Part shown: positions 46,254 through 55,659 of the stretch, piece after piece
Numbering within the stretch: position 1 is the first letter of the stretch
Layout of the letters: every line of letters starts with the position of its first letter
Assembly (NCBI GenBank): GCA_963727535.1
Contig: CAVSGR010000002.1
Span: 1-64,000, forward strand
Source of the DNA: RBG-16-34-14 sp963727535
Lineage (GTDB): Bacteria; Bacteroidota; Ignavibacteria; Ignavibacteriales; Ignavibacteriaceae
Length of the DNA stretch: 64,000 nt
Direction: 5' to 3'
The notes under the pieces: model-generated
Told to the model about the DNA's origin: nothing
Databases searched by the model: none
The model's input: the letters and a program-made list of their open reading frames with translations, nothing else
Program-made: the position numbers and the translations under genes

Positions 46254-46595
46254 ATGTTAAAAGTCATCTGGATAAGTGATAATGACGTAAGGGGTAATAC
46301 ATTCAGATTCTTAAAAATATTTTCCAAGCTCGAGCATTTCGACAACATATCCGGGAAAAAAACTGAAGAGTTAATTACGGAACAATCGCCGGGCTTTTTA
46401 TTTGTAAACATTAAGAGAACTGCCAAAGTTGATATTTTGGTACCACCCGGCATACACAATATTAAATGTTTGCAGGTTTCTCTTTTTACATTAAAACCTT
46501 TCAAGTCGAGAATACTTAATTTTATTTTTCCTTCAGAAATATTGCAGATGCTTATCGGGGGATTTCTAAAAACGCGCCATGCATTAAGAAGATAA
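46254..46595 (+). CDS. Hypothetical protein (113 aa)
   Basis: Starts MLKVIWISDNDVRGNTFRFLKIF. No family recognised; basic, no signal peptide. It lies 55 nt downstream of the ABC ATPase in the same direction. An opposing frame at 46250-46618 is of similar length, so the coding strand is uncertain; the plus strand is preferred since all neighbours run that way. Confidence 0.4.
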   Translation: MLKVIWISDNDVRGNTFRFLKIFSKLEHFDNISGKKTEELITEQSPGFLFVNIKRTAKVDILVPPGIHNIKCLQVSLFTLKPFKSRILNFIFPSEILQMLIGGFLKTRHALRR

Positions 46596-46674
46596 CTTTC
46601 TCTTTTCCCTCTCCACATTTTAATTTTATTTGACTTAATTTAATAGTGTATATTATTAATAATAATGGTACGTC

Positions 46675-47154
46675 ATGCCTCACTCGTTTTCTATAGTCGA
46701 AGTAATTCAATTGATGCTCGCACCGGGATTGATGATTTCTGCCTGCGGTTTGCTTCTGCTCGGATTGAATAACAAATATTCTCTTGTTGTAAACAGGATC
46801 AGGATTCTGAATGAAGAGAAGAGACGTTTTGTAAACAAGGCTGCAGAAAAGGATTTTTCATACGAAGAAACTGTAAGATTAGAAAGCATCTCACGACAGA
46901 TTTCCGCGTTGTCCTACCGCGTACAGCTTGTAAAGAATTCTGTATTGTCTTACACAATAGCTGTCGCACTGTTTGTCGTTACCTCTTTGTTAATCGGATT
47001 GCAGTATTTATTTGATTTTCAAAGTTTAAGTTATTTGATCACTACTATTTTTCTTGTTGGGATGTTGTCGGTATTAATTGGTGTAATTTATGCTGCACAA
47101 GAAACTATAAAAGGATACGAAATAATCAAGCTCGAAGTAAAGAGTGAAGAATAA
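46675..47154 (+). CDS. DUF2721 membrane protein
   Basis: 159 aa. One hydrophobic segment (about 10-28) and two more (95-140) around a charged middle (LNEEKRRFVNKAAEKDFSYEETVRLESISRQISALSYRVQLVKNSVL), the DUF2721 pattern. Function unknown. It abuts aat (stop TAA at 47154, aat ATG at 47155), so the two share one message. Confidence 0.8.
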   Translation: MPHSFSIVEVIQLMLAPGLMISACGLLLLGLNNKYSLVVNRIRILNEEKRRFVNKAAEKDFSYEETVRLESISRQISALSYRVQLVKNSVLSYTIAVALFVVTSLLIGLQYLFDFQSLSYLITTIFLVGMLSVLIGVIYAAQETIKGYEIIKLEVKSEE

Positions 47155-47748
47155 ATGAATGAGAAGAAAAAGTTTGATTCAAAGGAGTTACTGAAACCGG
47201 GCAATATGCTGCGGCTTTATGCAAGCGGTGCTTTCCCCATGGCTGAAAGAAACGGAAAGATAAACTGGTTTATGCCGGAGATCAGAACAATAATTCCTTT
47301 GGAAAACTTCAACATTCCACGTTCATTAAAATCTTACCAAAAACATTCCGGTTTTGAATTTAAAATTGATACTGATTTTCTCGCGGTTGTTAGAGGCTGT
47401 GGGAACCGGGAGAAAACCTGGATCTCGGATGAACTGATTGAAGCTTATTTAAGATTATATAAAAGAGGACACATTCACACTGTTGAAACGTGGCAGGATA
47501 ATAAGCTTGTCGGGGGATTGTATGGAGTAACTTTTCGCGGAGCCTTTTTCGGTGAATCAATGTTCTCGGAAGTATCACAAGCCTCCAAAGCGGCTCTTGC
47601 AAAACTAATTGAGCATCTTAATGAAAAAGATTTTGTTCTCCTCGATGTTCAGTATATGACTTCCCACCTTAAAATGTTTGGCGCAGTTGAAATTGATTTT
47701 GAGGAATATAATAAGCTGCTCTACTCATGCTTATACAAGAGCGTGTGA
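47155..47748 (+). CDS. aat: Leucyl/phenylalanyl-tRNA-protein transferase
   Basis: 197 aa. Family hallmarks: YASGAFPMAERNGKINWFMPEIRTIIPL, RGCGNREKTWISDELIEAYLRLYKRGHIHTVETW, LVGGLYGVTFRGAFFGESMFSEVSQASKAALAKLIEHL. It transfers Leu/Phe to N-terminal Lys/Arg of proteins, marking them for ClpAP/S (N-degron pathway) in the cytoplasm. It follows DUF2721 without a gap. The ClpS/ClpA partners are not in this window. Confidence 0.96.
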   Translation: MNEKKKFDSKELLKPGNMLRLYASGAFPMAERNGKINWFMPEIRTIIPLENFNIPRSLKSYQKHSGFEFKIDTDFLAVVRGCGNREKTWISDELIEAYLRLYKRGHIHTVETWQDNKLVGGLYGVTFRGAFFGESMFSEVSQASKAALAKLIEHLNEKDFVLLDVQYMTSHLKMFGAVEIDFEEYNKLLYSCLYKSV

Positions 47749-48742
47749 GTTTTAAGTAAGATCTGTTTCGCACATTCAGCCCAAATATGCTTGATGAATA
47801 ACTTTAAAATTAATTTGCAATAATTATCGTGAATTCCAGTACTGTGTCATAATCTGGTTACTTGATTCATCATGTAGCAAACATATTTATAATACCATTT
47901 GTCCCTGAACGAAATATCGAATTTTCGAAAAGCTGAAATAATTTTATACTTTTCTTTAGATATTCATTAAGTCTGTCACTTCACGAAAGATAACTTATCT
48001 TTTCAAGATATTTAACTCATTTATCCTATAGAATCTGAATCACCATCTAAGCAAATATTTATATAACACTTCTCTATGCCTTGGAATTCATTTTGAAATT
48101 CTATCCATAGCAAAGGATTGCTTGTCGTTATCAGCGCTTTATTTAATTTCTTCACAGATAAGTTTAAATCGTTGATTCACTATAACCTGTTCCTTTAACT
48201 GACGCGAATATTTTCTCTTTAATCTTTTATATATTGAAATTAAATTGAGGTATAAACTACTAACAAATAATCTATTTGATTATTAATTCAAACCTAATAT
48301 ACTCATAATTAAACAGAAATCCACCATAATTTATCTTACACTGGGAAAGAAGTGTTGATTTAAGAAATTCTTGCCATAAACTTTATCACGAGAAGTCCAA
48401 TATCGGGATGTTAAAAAAATAGATGCTAAACACAACATTGATCTCTTAGCATCATTCATAATTGATTTTAAATATCTTTTTTCAATCTATTAAAGAAATT
48501 ATTCATTATTTATGTTAGCATATAAATGTTGTTATAATAATATTTTCTAGAGCCCCGTGCAGCAATAAGAATTTAGGAAGCCCCTTCACTTTAGGAAACT
48601 TAGTTTATTTAAAAATATTAGCAAATTAATAGTGAGATGGATGACGAAAACTTGTCCGGCGAAGCCTTGGCGAAGAGGATGGAAGATGTAAGTAAGAACC
48701 TTCAAGGGTTACAATACGAAATCAATTCGTTAACCTTGAAGG
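47749..48742. other. Gene-poor AT-rich stretch with short minus-strand frame remnants
   Basis: About 1 kb without a convincing gene. On the minus strand short frames look coding-like but are isolated, such as 48155-48021 (VKKLNKALITTSNPLLWIEF... 44 codons) and one that reads RKFDISFRDKWYYKYVCYMMNQ near 47900. These may be pieces of a decayed gene. Near 48650 lies CTTGTCCGGCGAAGCCTTGGCGAAG, reminiscent of a dispersed repeat. A hairpin after the M24 peptidase stop closes the region. Confidence 0.45.
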
Positions 48743-48744
48743 TT
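48697..48744 (-). terminator. Hairpin after the M24 peptidase gene
   Basis: AACCTTCAAGG (48697-48707) pairs with CCTTGAAGGTT (48734-48744); CGAA/TTCG extends the stem after an internal loop. The right arm touches the stop codon (48743-48745) of the minus-strand gene. No clean T run follows, so termination strength is uncertain. Confidence 0.5.
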
Positions 48745-49939
48745 ACTCGTCCTTTATATACATCAATTCTTTTTGCGGTTTGGAAAGGAACTCGCAGCCT
48801 TCTTTGGTTATAAAAACTTCTTCTTCTATTGTGGCAACTCCGTAGCCATCAACTTTTAATCTCGGCTCAATTGTAAAGACCTGCGATTCTTCAACTTTTA
48901 AAAAAGGTGCATCACCGTATCTTTCCCATCTCGGCAACAAACCTGCACCGCCATCGTGAACGTTTCTTCCAACCTGGTGTCCGAGTCCGTGCGGAAATTC
49001 TTCGTAACCGCTTTTAACAATATACTTTCTTGCAATGTCATCCATTGCACATCCTTCCACATTCGGTCTCAGGTTATCTGCAACTTTTTGGATTGCATCG
49101 CGGATAACATAAAAACCTATTTGCACTTCTGAAGGTGCACTTTCTTCATCATCTCTTAAAACATACCACGTTCTCTGCAGATCGGAACAATAGCCGTTAT
49201 ATTTAATTCCAAAATCAACATTAACAAGATGCCCTTTCTCAACAGTCTTTGTTGTCGGACCCGAATGCGCTCCACGAACTTCAGGACCTGTAAATACTGC
49301 GGGGCAATGGTCCTCGTCCCATGCAAGATCATATCCTTCTACTTTTGCAAGTGCGCGGATATACTCGGCAATTTCAATTTCAGTTTTACCCGGTTTTATA
49401 AAATCGCTTGCTTCCTCGAAAATTTTTAGCGTCTCTTTAACTGCTTCTCTCATAATCGAAAGCTCGATCGGAGTTTTTCTTCCTCTTAAAGATGAAACAA
49501 TTTCTTCTGAAGAAACAAGTTTATCCTCATAACCTGTATCTTTAAGATAATCGAGAAGTAGAAGATACAAACCTAATGTTAACCCATCTGCTAAGGGGGA
49601 ATTTCTTGAGAAATTTACAGCAATCTTTGAAGGCTTTCTTTCTTTTATATAATCAAGCAGCGGCTCTTTTATAGATTGAACATAACCAATAACATTTTTA
49701 TACAAACCGGATTGTTTCACATTTTCTTCTTCCAGCGAACCGACAATCGCTGTTGTATCCCCATCTTTGTTAATTATTAAAGCGGATTGCCATGTAAAAT
49801 TCATTCCGGCTATCATTTCAAGAACAGGATCTTCAGTTATCGAGCTTTCCCTGACAAATGTAAGCCACATATCCACATCTTTTTCTTTTAATATCTTAAC
49901 TGCCTGATCTATTTTTTCCTTTAATAACTGGACTGCCAT
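48743..49939 (-). CDS. M24-family metallopeptidase (Xaa-Pro aminopeptidase-like)
   Basis: 398 aa. An N-terminal creatinase-type domain (1-150) is followed by a pita-bread domain with the metal ligands in VNVDFGIKYNGYCSDLQRTW (Asp pair), PHGLGHQVGRNVHD (His), FTIEPRL and ATIEEEV (Glu pair). Start ATG 49939 has AGGAAGGAAA ahead of it. Cytoplasmic aminopeptidase acting on Xaa-Pro or related peptides. Divergent from gdhA across a 354-nt gap. Confidence 0.93.
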   Translation of the reverse strand: MAVQLLKEKIDQAVKILKEKDVDMWLTFVRESSITEDPVLEMIAGMNFTWQSALIINKDGDTTAIVGSLEEENVKQSGLYKNVIGYVQSIKEPLLDYIKERKPSKIAVNFSRNSPLADGLTLGLYLLLLDYLKDTGYEDKLVSSEEIVSSLRGRKTPIELSIMREAVKETLKIFEEASDFIKPGKTEIEIAEYIRALAKVEGYDLAWDEDHCPAVFTGPEVRGAHSGPTTKTVEKGHLVNVDFGIKYNGYCSDLQRTWYVLRDDEESAPSEVQIGFYVIRDAIQKVADNLRPNVEGCAMDDIARKYIVKSGYEEFPHGLGHQVGRNVHDGGAGLLPRWERYGDAPFLKVEESQVFTIEPRLKVDGYGVATIEEEVFITKEGCEFLSKPQKELMYIKDE

Positions 49940-50293
49940 TTTCCTTCCTGACTACATTTTTAACACGATAAGTTTTAATTTATTGCTGCTCTCAAAGTGA
50001 AACAAGCGATTACTCTTATTTAATTAGACTTAAACAAACAACTTCTGTTCCGAACTCTTAACGATGTACCCAACATATTGTATAGGTTTTTAAAGCATAT
50101 AATTACTAATTTAGAGTTATTATTTATAGTTAATGGAAGAAACTACTTTTCTATGTTAGAATCTTCCGAATTGTTAAAGGGGAAATATGCTCGCAGATAA
50201 ACTACTGTTGGTGCACTTCTATACCTATACAAGAGACAACCGTACAGGCATTATCCCTATTTATCTAAAAACACAATTTTATTGGAGGCCTAT
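49940..50293. other. Divergent intergenic region, M24 peptidase/gdhA
   Basis: 354 nt containing no full gene but a possible 43-codon upstream frame at 50187-50318 (strong AAAGGGGAAAT site before its ATG) that overlaps the gdhA start. No clear TAnnTTTG box was identified. Confidence 0.4.
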
Positions 50294-50318
50294 ATGTCCG
50301 ATTATATTAAAAGCCTGA
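50187..50318 (+). CDS. Possible leader peptide (uORF) overlapping the gdhA start
   Basis: Open frame of 43 codons beginning MLADKLLLVHFYTYT, preceded by AAAGGGGAAAT. It ends 25 nt inside gdhA in another frame, so its translation would compete with, or be coupled to, the gdhA start at 50294. No homologue is known to me; a chance ORF cannot be ruled out. Confidence 0.25.
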   Translation: MLADKLLLVHFYTYTRDNRTGIIPIYLKTQFYWRPICPIILKA

Positions 50319-51655
50319 TTGCAGAAGTAAAAGCAAAAAACCAGGGGGAACCGGAATTTCATCAGGCAGTTGAAGAAGTTGCAGAATCTCTCTCAATTGT
50401 TTTCGAAAAACATCCCGAATACAGAACAGCAAAAGTTCTCGAAAGAATAATCGAACCGGAAAGAATAATTACATTCAGAGTTCCGTGGGTCGATGACCAG
50501 GGAGAAATACACGTTAACAGAGGCTACAGGATAGAGATGAACAGTGCTATCGGTCCTTACAAAGGAGGACTGAGATTTCATCCGTCGGTTAATCTCAGCA
50601 TCTTAAAATTCCTTGCATTCGAGCAGGTATTTAAAAACAGCTTAACAACTTTACCGATGGGTGGTGGTAAAGGCGGTTCCGATTTCGATCCAAAAGGAAA
50701 AAGCGATTTGAAGATAATGCGTTTCTGCCAGGCATTTATGAGTGAACTTTACAGGCACATAGGTGCTAACACCGATGTTCCTGCAGGTGATATTGGTGTC
50801 GGCGGAAGAGAAATAGGTTATCTCTTTGGACAATACAAAAAATTAAGAAATGAATTTACTGGAGTTCTTACCGGTAAAGGAATAAACTGGGGCGGTTCTT
50901 TAATTCGTCCTGAGGCAACGGGTTACGGCTCTGTATATTTTGCAGCAGAGATGCTCGAAACAAGAGGCAAAACACTCGAAGGAAAAATTTGTCTTGTATC
51001 AGGCAGCGGAAATGTTGCACAATATACAGTTGAAAAGATTCTTGACCTCGGTGGAAAACCTGTAACACTTTCTGATTCTAATGGATATATTTATGATGAA
51101 GAAGGAATTGACAAAGATAAGCTCGCATTTGTTATGGATTTGAAAAACGTACACCGCGGAAGAATAAAAGAATACACAGAGAAGTATAAAAATTCTGTTT
51201 ACAAGGAAATAAACCCAGGTGATGAATTCAATCCAATCTGGAATCATAAAGCTGATTGTGCTTTTCCATCTGCAACACAAAATGAAATAAACGGAAAAGA
51301 TGCCCAGAACTTGTTGAAGAATGGTGTTTACGTTGTGAGTGAAGGTGCAAATATGCCCACAACACTTGACGGTGTAAAAATATTTCTCGATAATAAGATA
51401 TTATATGGACCAGGAAAAGCTGCTAATGCCGGCGGCGTGGCTGTTTCAGGATTAGAGATGACTCAGAATTCTATGAGACTTCCCTGGACAAGAGAAGAAG
51501 TGGACAACAGGCTCCGGATGATTATGCATGATATTCATCATACCTGTATAGAAATGGCTGACCGGTTCGGTACTCCCGGCAATTATGTAAATGGTGCAAA
51601 CATCGGCGGCTTTTTAAAAGTAGCAGACGCTATGATTGACCAGGGAGTTGTGTAA
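50294..51655 (+). CDS. gdhA: NADP-type glutamate dehydrogenase
   Basis: 453 aa from ATG 50294, with GGAGG 5 nt before it (the TTG 12 nt earlier is ruled out by this). Hexameric GDH family: RGYRIEMNSAIGPYKGGLRFHPSVN, LPMGGGKGGSDFDPKGKS with the catalytic lysines, NTDVPAGDIGVGGREIGYLFGQYKK, and Rossmann GSGNVAQYT. Length and motifs match NADP-dependent assimilatory enzymes of the E. coli type. It makes glutamate from 2-oxoglutarate and ammonia. Downstream genes run in the same direction with short gaps. Confidence 0.95.
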   Translation: MSDYIKSLIAEVKAKNQGEPEFHQAVEEVAESLSIVFEKHPEYRTAKVLERIIEPERIITFRVPWVDDQGEIHVNRGYRIEMNSAIGPYKGGLRFHPSVNLSILKFLAFEQVFKNSLTTLPMGGGKGGSDFDPKGKSDLKIMRFCQAFMSELYRHIGANTDVPAGDIGVGGREIGYLFGQYKKLRNEFTGVLTGKGINWGGSLIRPEATGYGSVYFAAEMLETRGKTLEGKICLVSGSGNVAQYTVEKILDLGGKPVTLSDSNGYIYDEEGIDKDKLAFVMDLKNVHRGRIKEYTEKYKNSVYKEINPGDEFNPIWNHKADCAFPSATQNEINGKDAQNLLKNGVYVVSEGANMPTTLDGVKIFLDNKILYGPGKAANAGGVAVSGLEMTQNSMRLPWTREEVDNRLRMIMHDIHHTCIEMADRFGTPGNYVNGANIGGFLKVADAMIDQGVV

Positions 51656-51662
51656 ATTATTT

Positions 51663-51751
51663 ACCTCACCTAAATCCTCTCCTTATAAAGGAGAGGACTT
51701 AAATACCGAAATTCCCCTCTCCTTGATAAGGAGAGGGGCTAGGGGTGAGGT
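51663..51751. repeat. Composite inverted repeat with two inner hairpins
   Basis: Outer arms ACCTCACC (51663-51670) and GGTGAGGT (51744-51751). Inside: TCCTCTCCTT-ATA-AAGGAGAGGA (51675-51697) and CCCCTCTCCTT-GAT-AAGGAGAGGGG (51714-51738). This is the CCTCTCCTT/AAGGAGAGG type of dispersed REP-like element. It separates gdhA from the UDG-like gene. Confidence 0.7.
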
Positions 51752-51779
51752 CATTATTAATAAAACTACAAAGCCTCTT

Positions 51780-52445
51780 ATGAATTTTAATATGCAATAC
51801 TTTAGTACTTTAAGAAATAAGATTAACCAAGAGCTAAAAGAATTAATGGAAGATAAAATTATTGATCCTGCACTTGGAATGGAACAAATAGAAAAATACA
51901 CATGGTTATATGGAGCTTTGGGTAAAGTGCCCTCTGATACTATGTTTATATGTGAGAACCCAAGCTTTAAGGGGATTGAAAATGCAAATATAAAAACCGT
52001 TGATGGTAGGAAGCCTGATATTGAGGCACAATGGTGGGGTGGGGAGAAAAATCCTGCAGCAAAACGTTTTCGAAAAGCATTATATGAAACACAACTAAAA
52101 ATTACCTCTCCAAAAGAAAAAGGAGGTTGGAAATGCTATATCACCAACGTAATAAAACAAGCTAATATTGTTAAAAATCAAAACGCACTTCTGCAGTGCA
52201 CTAAAGAACAACAAGCGAGAAATTGGGCTAAAATACTACAATGGGAAATTACTCAAGTAAAGCCTAAGCATATTTTTTGCGTGGGTGGAAAAACCGAAAG
52301 AGCGATCAAACTTCTTCAGAAAGAAAATAGAATACAAAAGTTTGTAATAAATAAACTTATGCACTATTCTGCACGAGGTACGGATGAAAAAATCATCACT
52401 GAGATTGTTTCGGGAATTAATAAAGTAATTAAAATCCAAACTTAA
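51780..52445 (+). CDS. Uracil-DNA glycosylase-superfamily-like protein
   Basis: About 221 aa from ATG 51780 (MNFNMQYFSTL). A longer open frame from 51636 runs through a repeat element and is not credible. Motifs resembling the UDG superfamily: TMFICENPSFKG (motif 1, GENPG-like) near 52-63 and MHYSARG near the end (motif 2 HPS-like). HIFCVGGKTERAIKLL fits the superfamily's third strand. No iron-sulfur cysteine set is seen. It would remove damaged bases or act on a related nucleotide; the family call is by pattern only. Its stop overlaps the next start by 1 nt. Confidence 0.5.
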   Translation: MNFNMQYFSTLRNKINQELKELMEDKIIDPALGMEQIEKYTWLYGALGKVPSDTMFICENPSFKGIENANIKTVDGRKPDIEAQWWGGEKNPAAKRFRKALYETQLKITSPKEKGGWKCYITNVIKQANIVKNQNALLQCTKEQQARNWAKILQWEITQVKPKHIFCVGGKTERAIKLLQKENRIQKFVINKLMHYSARGTDEKIITEIVSGINKVIKIQT

Positions 52446-55400
52446 TGAAACCACGCTTTGAAGATATAAGAGATAAATTTGACGACCTTTGGGTTGAGCA
52501 TGGATATGGAAACCGTTTCCAGGGCTTCCAGAATCTTATGCGACTAAGAATTAGAAATGTTCTCCTTGTTTCCAGCCTTTACGATCTATATCTCTTTGAA
52601 GAAGACGGAAGACTTTATGAACTTATAAGAAACGAATACCAGGGATTAAATCTCAGTCACTCACCTGAATTAACAAGAGTTTCAAGCGGCGCCGAAGCAA
52701 TTGACTTAGCCAAAAATGAAAAACGCTTCGATATGATCATTACCACAATGCATGTGGAAGATATGCCGGCAATAAAACTTGCACGACTTGTCAAAGAATC
52801 AGAGTTAAACATTCCGGTTGTCCTTCTTGCCCATGACAATAAAGAGCTGAACAATTTGCTTCTGCAAGAAGATACTTCCGTATTTGATAAAATTTTTATC
52901 TGGCAGGGTGATTTCCGGATAATCATAGCAATCATAAAATACCTTGAAGACAGAATGAATGTCGATCACGATACAAAAATGGTTGGCGTACAAACTGTAA
53001 TCGTGATTGAAGATGATGTAAGATTTTATTCCTCCTTCCTCCCGATCATCTACACGGAAATGTTAAAGCAATCCCAAAGATTAATTTCCGAAGGAATAAA
53101 TCTTTCACATAAATTTTTGAGGATGCGTGCTAGACCCAAAATTCTTTTATGCTCTAATTATGAAGAAGCCTGGGAATTTTACAAGCTCTATAAAGAATTT
53201 CTTCTCGGTATAATTTCAGATATTGATTTCCCACGCAAAGGGAATCATGATTCGCAGGCTGGATTGGAATTTGCAAAAAATGTTAAACAGGATATTTCCG
53301 ATATCCCGATTCTCTTAATGTCGAACATGCCCACAAATGCCGGGTTAGCAGAATCGGTTGATGCGTCATTCATTTTAAAAAACTCTCCGTTTCTTTTAAA
53401 TGAATTAAGACAATTTATGTTTCAACACTTCAGCTTCGGTGATTTTGTGTTCAGAACTCCTGACGGAACTGAAGTAGGACGTGCAAGTGATCTTTTAAGC
53501 ATAGAACATCAGTTAAAAATTGTTCCTGAAGAAAGCGTAAAATACCATGCCGAAAGAAATCATTTCTCTAATTGGCTGAAAGCAAGAACTGAATTCTGGC
53601 TTGCTCACAAACTCAGACCCGGTAGAGTTTCTGATTTTCCATCTGTAGAAGAATTAAGGAATGATCTTATACTCATTCTGAGGGGCTACCGGCATAACAG
53701 GCAAAGAGGAATAATTACAGACTTCTCGAAAGAAACTTTTGATCCTAACAGTAGCTTTGCAAGAATCGGCGGTGGTTCTCTCGGAGGTAAGGCAAGAGGA
53801 CTCGGATTTGTAAATACGTTAATCAATAATTACAATGTCAGGAACCAATTCAAGAATGTAAAAATATTTGTTCCCCCTGCTGTTGTACTTGGCACAGAAG
53901 TTTTTGATCAGTTTGTGGAAGAAAATAATTTAGGAAACTTTGCAATTGACTGTAACGATGATGAGGAAATAACAAAGCGCTTTGTGAAAGCCAGAAGATT
54001 TCCAAAAGATATCCTGGAAAATCTTGAAGCATTTCTTACTTTGATCCGCACTCCCCTCGCCGTAAGGTCATCGAGTCTTTTAGAAGATTCCCAGTACCAT
54101 CCGTTTGCGGGAGTCTATGCAACTTATATGATTCCAAATAATCAGTATAATCCTTTAATAAGATTGACTGATCTGATTAATGCAATAAAAAGAGTTTATG
54201 CTTCAACATTTTATCAGAGGGCAAAAGGTTATATAAAACTTACATCTTACCGACTTGAAGAAGAAAAGATGGCGGTCATTATTCAGAAGATGATAGGAGT
54301 AACAAGAAACAAAAAGTTTTACCCGGATTTTTCAGGTGTTGCAAAATCTTATAATTTTTATCCGCAGCCACCACAAAAATCTTCAGATGGAACTGTGTCC
54401 GTTGCGCTTGGTTTAGGTAAAACAGTTGTTGAAGGAGGAAATACTGTTCGCTTCTGTCCTAAATATCCAACGGATCTTATACAATTTTACTCTGTTGATG
54501 AATCGCTAAACAACAGCCAGAGAAATTTTTATGCTCTACAATTAAATGAACATTCACAATCTGCATATCGAAACCCACGATATATTGTTAAAACAATATG
54601 ATCTTGATATTGCGGAAAATGACGGAGCGCTTAAATACGTTGGTTCAACCTATTCTGCAGAGAATGATAGTATAACAGATGGACTTGGAAGAAGCGGGAC
54701 AAGAGTTATAACCTTTGGTCCGGTACTGCGAGGCAAGCTATTCCCTCTTCCGGAAATACTGGAATTACTTCTAGATATGGGAACGTGGGGAATGGGAACT
54801 CCAATTGAAATTGAGTTTGCAGGGAATTTAACTGTAGAAGATAATCAACCAAAGCAATTTAGTATTCTGCAAATGAGACCATTGGTTATAACAAGAGAAT
54901 CGGAAGAAATTAAGATTAATGAATTCGAAAAGGATGAGGTTATCTGCTACAGTGAACAGGTTCTAGGGAATGGTTTAATAGACGATATCAAAGATGTTGT
55001 TCTTATCGATTATAATTTATTCGACAGGGCAAAAAGCAGGAATGTTGCGCGAGAAGTTAATCTCTTGAACAACAAACTGCTTTCGGGAAAAAAACCATAT
55101 TTATTAATAGGTGTTGGAAGATGGGGAACTCTCGATCCCTGGCTCGGCATTCCTGTAACTTGGGAACAGATCTCCGGTGCAAAAGCGATAGTAGAAGCCG
55201 ACTTTAAGGAAATATCTGTAGAACCTTCGCAGGGTTCTCACTTCTTTCAGAATATTATTTCTTTTATGGTAGGATATTTTACTGTTAATCTGGAAAAGAA
55301 AATAGGCAGCCTCGATTGGAAATGGCTTTTAGAACAAAAGCCTGTTGAGAAGATGGAGTTTACAAGACATTTAAGATTTGAAAACCCGCTCATTATTAAA

Positions 55401-55469
55401 ATGAACGGACATAAAAATAAGGGAGTTATTCTTAAACCAGAAAATCAAAATGGAAGAGAATTCAAATAA
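52445..55469 (+). pseudogene. Dual-receiver PEP/pyruvate-binding (PPDK_N) protein, frameshifted
   Basis: About 1000 aa in two frames, 52445-54601 and 54546-55469, joined by an indel between 54549 and 54601. REC1 (about 36-170) lacks the acid pair (LVSSL at 41-45) and has Thr100/Thr101 where the phospho-Asp should be. REC2 (about 183-325) has IEDD (188-191), Asp259 and Lys312. Then from about 440 a PEP/pyruvate-binding ATP-grasp domain: ARIGGGSLGGKARGLGFVNTL, PLAVRSSSLLEDSQYHPFAGVYATYM, ILQMRPLV. No swivelling phospho-His domain or PEP TIM barrel follows, so it is not a full PEP synthase. It starts in the stop of the UDG-like gene and overlaps the Zn-ribbon gene by 20 nt. Role unknown; it may sense or phosphorylate. 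Confidence 0.82.
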
Positions 55470-55656
55470 AGAAAAGATTCCTGATAAATGCCCACACTGT
55501 GGTCATAAGTTAAGCCCCTGGCAACAGGTGCTTTTAAATGTAGATAGGATTCTTACCTGCAAGAACTGCTGGTACAAAATTATTTTAACTGTTCCACCTA
55601 CAAAAGATCAAGCAGAAATTGATGAATCACTTAGTTCGCAAAACGATAAGGAATGA
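55450..55656 (+). CDS. Small zinc-ribbon protein (68 aa)
   Basis: CPHCGHKLSPWQQVLL... LTCKNCWYK: two CxxC pairs form a zinc ribbon. The start overlaps the preceding PPDK_N gene by 20 nt and the stop is 3 nt before the next GDH gene, so it is translationally coupled. Possibly a regulator or partner of its neighbours; no function known. Confidence 0.8.
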   Translation: MEENSNKEKIPDKCPHCGHKLSPWQQVLLNVDRILTCKNCWYKIILTVPPTKDQAEIDESLSSQNDKE

Positions 55657-55659
55657 TTT

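Noticed and set aside
46250..46618. Antisense ORF of 122 codons opposite the 113-aa hypothetical gene
   Set aside because: All neighbouring genes run on the plus strand and the antisense frame has no family match or ribosome site.
48637..48813. 58-codon open frame on the plus strand (MDDENLSGEALAKRM...)
   Set aside because: It runs antisense into the M24 peptidase gene and through a hairpin, has a poor ribosome site and no family resemblance; it looks like a dispersed-repeat-derived frame.
51636..51779. N-terminal extension of the UDG-like ORF
   Set aside because: It reads through a palindromic repeat (TSPKSSPYKGEDLNTEIPL) and begins inside gdhA; ATG 51780 is more credible.
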